This document shows positions 1 to 12,394 of a stretch of 62,000 nucleotides of DNA, one piece after another. The first letter of the stretch is position 1; the number at the start of each line of letters is the position of its first letter. The stretch comes from Acanthaster planci (Eukaryota > Echinodermata > Asteroidea > Valvatida > Acanthasteridae). A model generated the notes under the pieces. It worked only from the letters and a program-made list of their open reading frames with translations. It was not told where the DNA came from and did not search any database. Made by a program: the position numbers and the translations under genes. Location of the stretch: positions 2,403,825 through 2,465,824 of the forward strand of contig NW_019091361.1 of NCBI RefSeq assembly GCF_001949145.1, read 5' to 3'.

Positions 1-75
1 GGCATAATTCAGAGCCCCCTTCCCAGCAGGCATAATTCAGAGCCCCCTTCCCAGCAGGCATAACTCAGACTACCC
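1..75. repeat. 28-bp tandem repeat at the window edge
   Basis: A 28-bp unit beginning GGCATAATTCAGAGCCCCCT occurs twice head to tail, followed by a diverged partial third copy. The array is cut by the window edge, so its full length is unknown. It is C-rich on the plus strand and looks like a simple minisatellite, not coding DNA. Confidence 0.75.
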
Positions 76-3000
76 CCCCTCCCTTCAATATCAGTAGCCC
101 CCTTCCCCTGGATAGCTATTTTTTTTTCCTCTCTTTTTTCCCCCAAAACAAATTTGGATGGTGCAGACGGATCTTCTCGTCGCTGATGCAGTCCCCCATT
201 CAAATGGGTGGTCATGTACGTGTAGTCGTGGTGCCAAGAATACATGTCCATGTACCTCCATAGCTGAGTGCAAATGAGTCTGAGATAACACGGTGGAAGG
301 AGGGTTTTCTTTGCTTTTCAGTGCTGCCGGTGATTGTCCGAGCACACACCAACCCCTTGTCAGTCTCCCAAGCCCCATAACAGTTTTCTGAAAAATATCG
401 TGTACCGAATTTATTCCCTTGCTTTCTGATTTTCAGTTCAGAAATCTCATGGGTTTCACAAATGCACTGCCTGTGGTTGTGCACTGTGTAGCAGCACAAT
501 ACTGTCTTTTCTGTAATCTTTTCCTTTCTCTTTTCATGTCCAAATCCTGCTGGACCATGAACTCGGCAGGAAAGCATTGCTATTTTAGTCATCCTTAGTG
601 GGTATTATCTTTCCGTTTTAAGAGGCCCTTTCAATTTGTAATTCAAATCACCTTACCGCCATTCAGTGGAAGATAGACGTAGGGATTTTAATTCTCTTTT
701 GGCCCTTGTTTAGACTGGCCTGAGGTTCATCCACCCTTGAATAAGAAAAAACTCTCATTGTCATATACGATGATTTTAAACCTTGGGTTTCCTTGCCGTT
801 TTTGAAGACGGTTTTGTAGAGGAAGACCGAGTCAGCTAATCAGATTGAGCACCAAGTTGTCATTTGGAAAAGCAATACGTGTCTGCACTTTCTGGTTCTC
901 TGTTGGCTTCCTCCTTTTTCAAATTAAATTTGCTGTCAATAATTTGCTTATTTGTGTGGGTGAGTAAAGAATGGCAAAACCTGACAAATAAAGGTGTCGC
1001 CATGGGGATGAACTTCAGATGGGCGGAACAGAGAGATGCGTGCGTGGACAGGTGGCAAAAACCTGCAGGTGCCCTCTGTAGATAAGTCATCATAAGTGCC
1101 CACTGTGGACAGGTGTACACATTGGACAGGTGGTCCAGCTGAACTGGCCATGTTGGGTGGTCGCATCGGGCAGGTGCCAACGGTGGATGGAATGATCATA
1201 ATAAGAGGATGGCTACAGTGAAAACTGGCCATGGTGGAGAGGTTCCAAGATGGCCATGAGAGGCCAATGGCTACATCAGCAGATGCCCGTAATAGACAGT
1301 TGCCTGCAGTGGATGAACGGTTACGGTAGAAAGTTGGCTACTACAAATTTTCCACTCCATGGTCTACATTTCTGTCTTGTTCTTTCACCTGAGCAAAGCT
1401 GGGTGATGTAATTAAATAAAAAAACTCTGATCATGTTCGGCTGCTTTTATTTTGGATTATTAAACCACATTTTAATGAAGGCTTTAGCCGATCAGTAATC
1501 CAATTAACATCTGCACAGCATTTGCACATATGGCTAGAAGATTTGTGCTTGTAACGGTGAGATTCAATGTCAGTGCTACATGTTAGTAATTTGCATAATG
1601 GGTGATGGTTGTACACTTAATAATATGTGAATGATCTGGAATATTAATCCAGGCAGTCTCAATTCACAGCCATGCAGCACGTGAACACATGGACAAATCA
1701 AAACAAATCACAAAATTAACTGCAGTAAGATCCTAATCTAAATCCCATTCACAATCCGTAGAATTAAAAAACATAACTAACTTCAAATGAACACTAAAGA
1801 CTAGACTTAGTATTGACAGAATAATAAAACAATTCGTGAGATTTTTTCACCAGAAAAAAAAAATGAAAGCTTTCAGGCATTTTAGTGACGATTTCCAAAT
1901 AAAGGTATACAAATCAATTCAAGTGAAAAGGAACACGCAAAACGTGATACATGTGAAAATTAAAACCAGAAATGTTAAGGACAAAACACAACCACAATTA
2001 AATTTACATGTACATAGATTGCAGTGCTGATCCTTAATGCGGTTGAAGCGGACGCACCCGCCCCAGCTTTAAAGAACTGAAAGAACAGTGATTCCACTGA
2101 AGAAGGGGGTTGTACAACCAGCATTTCATAAATTTCCAGCAGGTGGTACAGGCAACTCCAGGTTTTTTACTTGTGCTCTTCAAAGTCTGCCAGCCGTTGT
2201 TAGCGGTCCCAGTGCAGCAAGCATTGCTCGGGTTTGCCCGACTGTCGCATAAGGAGGATCATTCATGCAAGCATGATGTTACGTTTTTCTCCCGACTGGC
2301 GACTGTCTTGTGCCTCTGTTGTTTCTGCTTATGTGGCGGAAATCTTGCACTTAATTAGCCAGTAGACAACCTGTAAAGTAAATGCTCCTGTCATGTGCAG
2401 ACGGGCAGTCAGATTGATGAGGGAATGCACTTTTGTAAGGTTTGCTTTGAAAGAAAAAAGTTGTCGAAATCCAGGGAACAAACAACCCAAAGATGGATGG
2501 GGGTTGTGGAACTAGGATTGTGGGCATGAACATGCTTACACCCCCCCAAGAAAATGTAATTTGTAGGTTCTCAAGTAGAAATGTAAAGGAGGGTGCGTTT
2601 ATTTTGGCACTATCTCTGCCTCACCCCCATCCCAATGTATTTTTAATTTCAAGAAATGGGGTTTCTTCCGGTAGAATTTCATCAGCTAAGTACGACGACC
2701 TGAGCAAAGCCAGCTTTGCAAAGAACCGTGAAATTCTTTATTTCCCCCTCTGCGCAAATCCCCTCTCCGATCATTGAGGAAACTGCTTTGCCTTTCAAGA
2801 AAAGTCTTATAAGAACTCTCAAATGAGATTTTGGTCTCCTCCATCCTGCAATTTTCCTTCATAATCCCACAATGCAAGCTATTCTGACTTGAATGTCGTC
2901 ATGCCAAACTCTTTTCTAGAGAGCGAAACTCTACTCTTTTCTGACAAGCCAGACAAGCATCAGAATAACATTTTTTCAGTCAAGTTGATTGAATCGCCGT

Positions 3001-5261
3001 ACTTGTACCAATCCAATCGATTTCCTTACCAAACTCTCTCAGTCTCACAAAGGGCTTAATTCCACTCTTTTCTTCTGGGAATTATTTAATGGCTCTGTTT
3101 ACCATTACCAAAACAGCGTACAGGTACATGTATATCATGAGTAAGCAAGAAATTTGTTAGGATAATCTTCTCTTCCTTCGTAGTTTTCCTTCTTCAGCTG
3201 AAGTTCTTCTTCCCTGTCTGTAACCGATGAAATTGAGAGAGTAACCCCTTGTTTCAAATTGCGATTTGAGTAGGACTGTGTTGGTTGGATGTTGCCACAA
3301 GCAGTCAGAGATGCTGGGTGAGGTGTTATATTGGACTCTGTGTGCCCAAAGGAGTATTCCGAGGATAATTTGATTTCGGTAAATTATACCTTCCAAAGCC
3401 ATTAGTAGGCGCAGAAAATGGACGTAATTTAAGCAGTGGTACTTCCGTTCTGACACAACACCGCATTAGCCCATGGGCCACCTGAAACCTCCTCCGTTGA
3501 TCACATGATCTCAGGCAGTGACTCTGAACAAAATTTTGACCCAAGAGTCGCAGTGTTGCTACGGGGAACACTGATTGCCCTGTGACAGTTGTAGCAGTCT
3601 CACACAAATTTCACTGTTTAGCTCAAATTGAAAGAGACAAGATGAGCGCGTATGCGACTAATGAAAATATATTATAGACATATTATCATGCACATGTATT
3701 TGTGGTTGTAAAACCAAGGATTTCCTCCCCAATTGTAGCTCTGCAGTTCACAAGCCTGAAGAAACCTTGTATGCTTGAAGAAGTCTTTGTATTTTTTATG
3801 ACCTTTAAGGTTATTAAAGTTCAGTAAGTTCAATAAACACAAGTTCCAACAAAAGCATGAAATCCTTCCTCCATTTCAAATAAATCCTTGAAATTCTGTC
3901 ATCACTTAAAACTGTAGTTACCTTTTGGTTTGAATTCCTTTATCAAACAGAAAACACTAGCACTGGTGCGTTTTTGTATCACTTTTTGCATTCAGGAGGC
4001 AGAGTTGGATCGTTTAGCCAAACAGTACGTCTCAGCATCTGCATGAGGTAGGGGACCAGACCGCAGCCAATCTACAAACCACCACTGACTGACCTGGTTA
4101 ATACATACATGTACCGTTATACTTGTTCACCCGTAGTTACGAAAGAAAATCTTACCCTTGATAACATTGACGGTGTAGATCGGGGGGCACCTGGAAAAAT
4201 TCCTAAGGCTATGGGCGCTACATGTCACTGTTGTAGCTTACCTGCAGCTTTGATCTAAAGAGCTAGGACAAATATTATGGCATCTGGTTACTGAATTTGT
4301 AAAGAATCATCGTAGCAACCGTGTGAGCAAAAAGCAGAAGATTGGTAATATTTCTCTACTTCCAACAGAGAAGTACAAAGAGTGCTTGTTGATTTATACA
4401 CATACTTGTCCATTTTTCTTTAGCAATCCCAGGAAAGATGCTTTGATTTAATCCCCCATCTGTAGAAGAGCGAACCAGTCACGACTTGCCCTGAAAACCC
4501 TTAATAGAAATCCAACGAAGCCTTTTAGTTGGTTTTGAGAGCTTAATACCAACCCCCCAGACACACTGGATTTGATTACATGGCCGATAAAATCCACGAC
4601 TCTCCGCGACCACTTTCTGGCAACCTGTGTCAACAGGTTTTTGGTTTTTATTTCCCCCACAGTTTTTTTTTGTTTGATTTTCCAATGGAAGATCTGAGAA
4701 GAAAATGTTTACAAAAATTGTGTTTTTCCCCTATCGCCTGTTTTTCCTGCATTTATTGTTTGGACGAGGTATGTGAAACATTGTTATGATTTCAATTGTA
4801 CATTTTACCAGTAATAACCTTTTTGAGGGTTTTGCTATATTATTGCAAACGTATTAATTTTATATTGTTCCAGCCTGTACACTTTTTGCTTGAAGTATTT
4901 GCTTGGGATAAGATCAAGGTTGTAGGATACAGTATCGATTCTTTTAGCAATTGTTAGTCATGGGTCTTGGGCCTTTATCAATAACCTGAGAAGTGCATGT
5001 TTTGGGGTCTCATAGTTGCAAACCTGATCCTGTTGAACTGCATGTATCTCTCTCGACATATGTGTTGTTGACGTAGTTTCAGACTACCAGTTATTCACAC
5101 GTGGTTCCGTGACGCACGCCAATTTCTTTTCCCACTCGGTGGGGTTATGCCATAGTCCCATCATGAAATAAGTGCTTGTTTCTGCTTTTGGGGTCATGGA
5201 TAACTCAAAATGTACGTGTATTTCCTTGGTATTTCATCATGCTCTTTCCTTATTTGGAGTG
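76..5261. other. Intergenic stretch, no gene recognised
   Basis: I see no exon with convincing splice sites and protein-like sequence on either strand. Open frames here are short, often start at non-ATG codons and resemble no family I know. Around 1040-1330 there is a degenerate repeat-like stretch with recurring GGACAGGTG, GGCCATG and GTGGATGAACGG blocks. The rest is AT-rich unique-looking sequence with short homopolymer runs. Confidence 0.5.
1040..1330. repeat. Degenerate tandem-repeat-like region
   Basis: Short blocks such as GGACAGGTG, GGCCATG, TTGCCTGCAGTGGATGAACG and GGTTACGGTAGA recur with imperfect spacing of roughly 24-30 bases. It looks like an old, decayed minisatellite. No clean period can be fixed by eye. 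Confidence 0.35.
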
Positions 5262-5383
5262 AGTAGTGCACCCCGTCTGTATAGTCGATATTACGTAATC
5301 ATTTCGAGCCTCTCGACGAATCAGAACGCTGGATTTGGCCTCATTAGCATAATTTGTCGACTATACAGACGGGGTGCACTACT
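5262..5383. mobile_element. 122-bp MITE, 27-bp perfect TIRs and 6-bp target duplication
   Basis: A 27-bp arm starting AGTAGTGCACCCCGTCTGTA at 5262-5288 is repeated exactly, inverted, at 5357-5383. The six bases GGAGTG stand immediately outside both ends (5256-5261 and 5384-5389), as expected for a target-site duplication. The 68-bp middle has no coding capacity. This is a non-autonomous DNA transposon; the perfect arms suggest a fairly recent insertion. The superfamily is not assignable from the short TIR. Confidence 0.88.
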
Positions 5384-5389
5384 GGAGTG

Positions 5390-8300
5390 TAAAGTTAATA
5401 CTTGTCCAGCATTGTTCTCATTGAAGAAATGGGACAAATAAAACGCCTGCAGTAAAGCGGCTCAAGTTTGTGAAGTTATCGCTACCGCTGTCACTTTCAT
5501 TTTCAAGTATATGTATAGCATGGGAATGAACACTTCTTTTTTCATTACAAAGTGCCAGATTAAAAAGATGTCCCATGTTTGATTGTGGTCTGCATGTCAG
5601 TGTGACAGCCACGTCAGGCTTTTTACTCCATTATGTTAATTTCGACAAGAATTGTGAGTATTAGCGAAGAGAAGCTCAGCTTTACTGGTAACTATGAACA
5701 GACATCCTTTATTTTTTTTACCCATATAATAATGGACAGTTGCACTGCAATATAATATTACACATGGGAATACTTACAAAATGTACATATAAAAATCATA
5801 TACCATATCACAGTTATTCACCAAGTATAAAATGTATCTGCATTTCATTAAATTTCACATCTTTTCTCGTAAATATAAGTAGTTTTCCGTTTTTAAAAAT
5901 ACAGTTTGGATTGCACAGTATTTCGTGAATACAGGTGTATCGTAGGGTAATGTACATAAATATACATCACATAGTATATTAATTTCAAGTTCGTATTTCA
6001 ATTAATTTCAATTACATGCAATTGGAAAAGTTCTTCAAGGTCTAGCATACTTGTCATCTTTGAGGCAAAACGGCAGCCCGCGTCGATATTTTTTACTTGT
6101 AAATATTTAGTGACAGGTACCAAGCCACTGTAGTCCTACATTGTAATTCTTTTCAGTTTATTTACAGAAATGGCAAATTAGAACCATCAAGGAGCATACT
6201 GTTTATGGATTCTGAAAGCCAAGTGTCTGTGCGCGTTGAGCATTGATGTGGATGAGTGATGTTTTTACGAGACCCCTACCTCTCAAATCTTCTCCCGGTA
6301 CAACTGATGCTCCAATCACGAAACGGAGCAAAATGTCTCATTTACGCGAGGCATAGCAACATTGCAGCGTGCTCTTTAAAAACCACACGATCTCAAAGCA
6401 AAGCCGTCCTCAGACTTTTTTTTTCATACACGACAGCGAAATTGCAATCCGTGTCCTGCTGTCTTGGCCGACTGGCGGACCGCGCAATTATGGGTTTCAT
6501 TCGACCGATTGACGAAAATGACCATAGCAAGTGCTTGTTTGCCAAAATCAGTCTGTGAGTTCAGATGCATTTTATGAAATTCGTGAGGCATGTGTTATAG
6601 CACAATGAAGCATTTTATTTGTATGAATGACTTCACCGACAAGCGTTTTTCACACAAGCGGCCAAAAACCGCGTATACAATGACAAAAGTACAATTTCCT
6701 TCCATTTTAAAGGTGTTCAGAGCATTGGATATCAACACTCTGTCTGACGATCAGCGACCCAAGTCTTGAAGGCCGCTGAATAACATATGTCAATTAAAAT
6801 GTGCTTGTTGTTGTACTCTGAAAATAATGCCTCTCAAACGATTCACTCTGCAAATTCTATGCAACAACGAGACAGAAAACACAAACCATCTTATCAAAAA
6901 AAAGATAAAACAGAGCCCCCCCTTGTGAAAGATAACGTAACAGCTCAGAATAATGTGCAGGCATAATACATGTATACCATATTACATGTACATGTATACA
7001 CGTAAGGATTCTGTGAAACTGGGAATCATTTTGGTGCAAATATTGTGAAACTGGGAATCGTTTTGACGCAAATAACACCAAAACTTCAATGTACGTGCTA
7101 TATACGAACGTCGTACCTTGATTCTAGGTTTTATAGTCCGTGGTGTGATGCTTGAAACGTGACGCTTGAGTGGCCTCACATCGAGAAAAAGCATATTGCT
7201 CAGAGAGGGGTTATTTTTTTGGGGGGGGGGATTCCTCACAGCTTTTGTAATAATGTTTCACCGCCCACATTTGTGCAGCTGCGCATGCTTCAAGTGGTCC
7301 TGTGTTGCACGTCCGCCTGGTGACCGATTTACGAGACAACAATTTTCTAATGCGTAGGCGAGATATCAATCAACATGATAAACTCGGCACGGCCGACAGG
7401 TCGAATTCCCACCGAGTCCATTGCACACTGTCCTGCAGCCTCAGAGCGGCCGATACGACGGATTATCACGAATGGGTCGTTTCATTTCGATGCACGTGTA
7501 GGCCTACATGTACAGTATTAATGGACCATGCGGAGGTCGAGGTACGGCCGACGTGCACTACTTCTGTGTACGGCTGTAACAGCGAATGGTTGCATCTGTC
7601 TGCACCACTTAGTAGTTTGTATAATCCTTTCACCAGGACTGCATAATTATATGTCACTGTTTTGACCGGACAATCATCCCCTCAGTTAACGGCAATGCAG
7701 TTTGACAAGTTTGTCCCGTTTCTTACATTCACGTCTCAAAACATATAAATCCCGTTTTTCTTTGATGTGTCAAGCCTCAATCTCATGAGAACAACCCACG
7801 AAATTTTCAGCCGCGTCTCTCGAAGAGCAACTGTGACGTACGTCTAACTGGCCGTGACACATTTTGAGCTCAAATTTGAGCGCGTTGCAGCACAGTTAAT
7901 CCGACGCTCGGCGATCACGGACGCCAAATTTTCCGCTTCTCTGACAGAGAAGACTTGTACCATTTTAAAATTCTTCCGATGAAATTTCGCTGATGTTGCG
8001 AGATACTGGAGTCCGTCACTTCATAAGTCGTAATTGCCCTATTTTACAGCTTGCGTTTTCCTCCATCTTATTAGTATCCGCTCAAACGATTCAATTGAAA
8101 CCAAACACTGGAGCGCTGCGGAGTTGGTCTTCTTGAAATAATTTTTTGTAGCTTTTTTGGTTTCATCCGTCTTTTGGTAGTTCCACGAGTTATCTTCTGT
8201 ATTCTATCTGAGGCTCTTCGGATTAACTAGGTTAAGACAATATACTGAAAAAAAACCCTGTATATCATTAACGTGACCCAGAGTAGCTAAAAACACGTGG

Positions 8301-10499
8301 AAACAGTAGTTTATAGATGTAAGTGCCTATCGATAGCGTTAGTATTTTGTGCAATCTTAGGAAGCGTCAACTAAAACGACTCACAGGGACGATGGTCTGA
8401 TCACGGCCTGAAGCTGAAAATCCAATCAATTATTGTCTGTCTCCCTGCAGATCCCCTCCGGGCATACAGCTTGAAGATTATGATCTCACTGCATTACGCA
8501 ACGCCCCTGAGTTCCTCACGTAGACCATGTCAGGCTCTGGGACATTTTTTTTTGTCATGATGTTTGTTGCCAATGCCGTCGGTCCATCGCCGTCATCTTT
8601 TATCATGGGTTATATGCCCATGCGCACAGGCCGGGCTTATGCTGGATCATTGAGCTTTTATACCGTATACATGTAGCTCTATGTAGTGCTGAATGCGTAT
8701 ACAAAAAACCCACTGGGACAACCCTGTACAACGACCATTGTACCAATCACTGTTCGAATCGGTGTGGTAGGCCTAGCCCNGACTCGCTGACCATTGTGCG
8801 CTTGACTGTGTGCACAGAACCAAAACGGGCGTGCAAGGTTTCTGTTCGGATCTCACGGGAATATTAATATGATGAAGGTTTCTTTGCACACACACCTAAC
8901 TATATTGACATCAGTTTTAAGAAACACAGACGCATTCAGCGTACCATACCAAGCCGTGCAGACTATCCGGAAAATGATGGTTTGTAATGTCCTTTGACCA
9001 CAATGAAAGCAGATTGGCGTCTTCAGAAAATTCTTCCCTCAATAAGATGGTTTTGATCGATGTAACTTTTTCCACGTACACTTTCCTTACACCAATATCT
9101 TTCACAATATAGGCCTACCCGGCAGTTATAATGAAACTTGGTTTTGTTTGCCACAGCCCACAGAAGAAAGCTGCAAACTTTGCACGGCATGCGCAGGCTA
9201 TTTTATGAAGGGCTACTCTCTTGTCGATACAGCCGTTACTACCTTGAATATCACCCAGCGTGCATATAGATTTTGTCGCGATTAGGTGAAACTGCTTGGT
9301 TTAATGTGAAAATTTATCCTATATCTCTGTCTATTCCAAATTCATATGTAAGGAGGTCAAAATGGGATTTGCAGTCGTTCCGTGTGACCATGCAGAAACA
9401 AACAGAACTGTCACTTAACACGCCACGTAAACCAGGTTAAGGGGGAAAAAACCTTGGGAAAACAAAAGGAACCATAGGCCCTAAAAAGACTCCCGTTTTG
9501 GGTCAGCGATGTCCAAAAGCTGCCAAACTTGCTTAATCGACCGGAATCCTGTTACTGCATAATGTTAACGTGTTTTTGATGGGGTACAGTTGAGTAATAT
9601 GTACAGTAAAGGAGTCCTGGCAGTTCCCCCATACATTTAGCGGGGCACTCCTTTTCAGATGACGTCATTTCTGTATTATACAGTTACATATGGGAACCAG
9701 ACAAACGAGGTTGCCTTATGTCCTGTATACATGTACAAGCTGAAAATGCTTTTATACAGTAAAAAAAAAAAATGCAGGGACCAGTCTATTTTAATGTTGG
9801 TAGCGACCGGAGTTACCGTGCGCATGCAGTCGCGATGGGCATCGCGCGTTATCTTAGCCTACATCATTTCTAGCAAAAAGTGAGGGTAAAAAAAAACCCT
9901 CGTCGCCGCACCCCTTTTGCCTTTTGGAGCCAGCTCCTGACCAGAAACCGGAGACTTTCTTGTGGACATACACCTACATTTTTGCCCGCGTAACGTTTCC
10001 TGTTTTGCAAAAAAGCGGGCTTAGCGTAACTTAAATTATTTCACCTCGGTCTGCGAGACTTCTTACAGAATCCAGTCTGTTCACAGGATAAGAAAATTGA
10101 CCTTGGAGAAATAACATTAAATTTAAATTTTGTATTTTGTGTTTGGCCAACTAAAATAGTATTTCTGCTCATTTCTGCGCTTATTATGACTAGGCCTGTA
10201 CTACAGTACAATGTTGTACTTAAGGCTCAATCCAGACAGCTTCGAGAGACGACCATTTGAATAACCACACGTCAATTTCGCCTGGAACCTGGGGATAGGC
10301 CTATCTTTTGTGCAAAGGTTTACACATCAGGGAAAGTCGGCTATGTGTGTAAAAGACAACCGAGAACTGTTCCCACGATAATGCCTTATACACATGTATT
10401 GACGTATTCACTTCGGCACTCATGTAACGTCACTTCCTACAAATTGCCACGTGCATTGACATTTTAACTTCCCTTTTTTTACTTTTTACTCAATGCACC
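5390..10499. other. Intergenic stretch, no gene recognised
   Basis: No supported exon was found. The stretch contains ACATGT-rich tracts (for example 6965-7005), a G-run at 7212-7231, a stretch of ordinary mixed composition and one unknown base at 8780. Short open frames lack splice context and family resemblance. Confidence 0.5.
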
Positions 10500-10529
10500 T
10501 GGTGGCTTTGTATACGCAGTTGCAACCTC

Positions 10530-10680
10530 GATTCCATTGGCTGCGTGCGCGTTCTACTACCGCTTGAGATCACTTAAGATCGCGCAAGGCATGGTGGGAA
10601 CCAACACGGCGTGGCAAGATCGTACCCATGGTAACGAGGTTGACGCAGTTGCAATTTTCCTACAAAGATGGCGTCCAGTG
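10530..10680 (+). promoter_or_regulatory. Possible promoter-like motif cluster
   Basis: Within 150 bases, close to the 3' end of the opposing GPCR gene, lie an inverted CCAAT box (ATTGG at 10536-10540), a CCATGGTAAC half resembling an RFX site (10627-10636) and a YY1-like AAGATGGCGTCC (10665-10676) whose ATG opens a 13-codon frame. The local CpG content looks higher than in the flanks. This combination is typical of TATA-less start sites, but no downstream exon could be tied to it. Confidence 0.25.
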
Positions 10681-11226
10681 AGAGAGATCTATATTGGTCG
10701 ACACTATGACCGTTACTGGAACTTTCCCATGTCGTCGTCTTACGAGACACACAGCGACCAGTGTATTGCACGTGGAAGTTATGAACCTTACTGTCGCAGT
10801 ATGGTCGTGACATTTCTTAAATTAGAAATGTTGAAAATACGCTTGAATTTTTCATGCACTTGTAGCGTGGCCAAGAACATTAATGGTCCTCATTATATCA
10901 AAGGCATATACATGTATGTGAATGAACCACCGTTCCAATTACTCCTATCAATGATGCTGTGTGCCACGCCATCGTGTTTAACGACAAAACTGCCTGTTTT
11001 GAATGGAAGCAAGAGAGAAAATGAAAGCAAAATATTTCCCCTACTTTCCTCCGAGCCTGAATCATACAACGGTGGCCCCGCCTCTCTGATGAGACCCCTC
11101 ATTCCAACACATGGGTTCTTGCTTGTTTTCCTTCAATCAAGAACAACAATCAGGGGATGGTGAGAGTTTCCCGCCAGATTGTTATAGCTGCGGGCCCACA
11201 GTGACGAATGCCATTTGTGTTGTGGA

Positions 11227-12394
11227 TCAGAGCGCGGATGGGGACAGGATTAGTCTGAAGTCATTATCATCCACTGGTGATTTCTGGCCCGAGTCTTTAC
11301 TCGTGCTTGTTCCAGGAACAGTAGTGTCGAGTGGGTCCGAGGAATTGTCTGCTGACGATTGAGGTGCTTCGGCGACATCCAGAAACCTGGCTCTAAGGCC
11401 GCTCTTAGGGTGCACCATCCGACCATTCTTGATGATTCCGGGGCTGGCAAACTCTTCGTCATCCGATGAGATGTCTTCAATCATCGGAAGCTGGCCCTGG
11501 GCGATCCTCCCTATTGACTTCATGTTGCCTCCCAAAGAAGCCAGCGTATTGCTGGTTGACGCTACCGACACCGCGAAGACGTCGGGCCGGCAGCCGCGCG
11601 TGCTAGTCGTAGTCTGCGTGTACGAGGTGATGTAGCCGCTGTCACGTGGTACCGGCTTGAGTCTGTGCCCCACGCTGGCCGTGGGCAAATCCGACGGGAT
11701 GTCATCGGGCTGAAAGCCGTCGAGTCCGCCGCTAGATCCGCAGCAGCAGCGCGGGCAATAGCGGCATTTGAGCACCTCCAGGAACACGTGGCGAAACTTT
11801 CGGTTTAAGATCCCGTAGATGAGAGGGTTAGCCGCGGAGTTAACAAACGAAAGCATGGAGGTGACACCAAGGGCTACTAAGAGGTTAAATGTGCCTGCAA
11901 AGGCATAGGCAAGGTGCACGACATTGTAAGGTGTCACGCAGAGTATGAACACGCCCATGACAGTAAACAGGGTCATTGCTGCTTTCTTTTCTTTTCTCAT
12001 GACCAGACGGGGTCGGTTGTTAGCCTTGCGAGGTCTCTGTCTTAAATTCACCCCAAGCCCAGTGGATCCCCGTCCGTCGACTGACGTCACCTCCAGTGAC
12101 ATCACACGTCTCGACTGGTGCCGGGCAACTTTGAAAATTTTGTAATAGCAGAAAGTAAGGACGGAGAAGGGCAAAACAAACGACACGCTAAGGTAGAAAC
12201 ACGCGTAAGGTTTGTATTCCATCCAGTTGGCGATGCATATGCCGTTCCATGGGTTGAAACTGTAACGGGACCAACCAAGTATCGGTAGTAATGCCATTAG
12301 GATGGATACCAACCATATCAAGCAGATGAAGAGCGCGGCTCTCGTGGAGGTTATAATGGATGTGTACTTCAGCGGCTTTAGAATGGCCACATAT
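11227..12394 (-). CDS. GPCR coding exon 3 (TM4 to C-terminus)
   Basis: The acceptor TTTCTTGCAG is followed by A-TAT-GTG, which restores R122-Y123-V. The 1168 bp encode TM4-TM7 and the cytoplasmic tail and end at a TGA (11229-11227). The open frame continues upstream of the acceptor to 12597, but that part reads as intron and has no receptor similarity. No AATAAA was found on this strand just downstream, so the 3' UTR end is not located. Confidence 0.92.

Noticed and set aside
10537-11163. 208-codon open frame on the plus strand next to the GPCR
   Set aside because: It begins at a non-ATG codon, resembles no family and lies in GPCR 3' flanking DNA; more likely chance, although the motif cluster at its start is noted.
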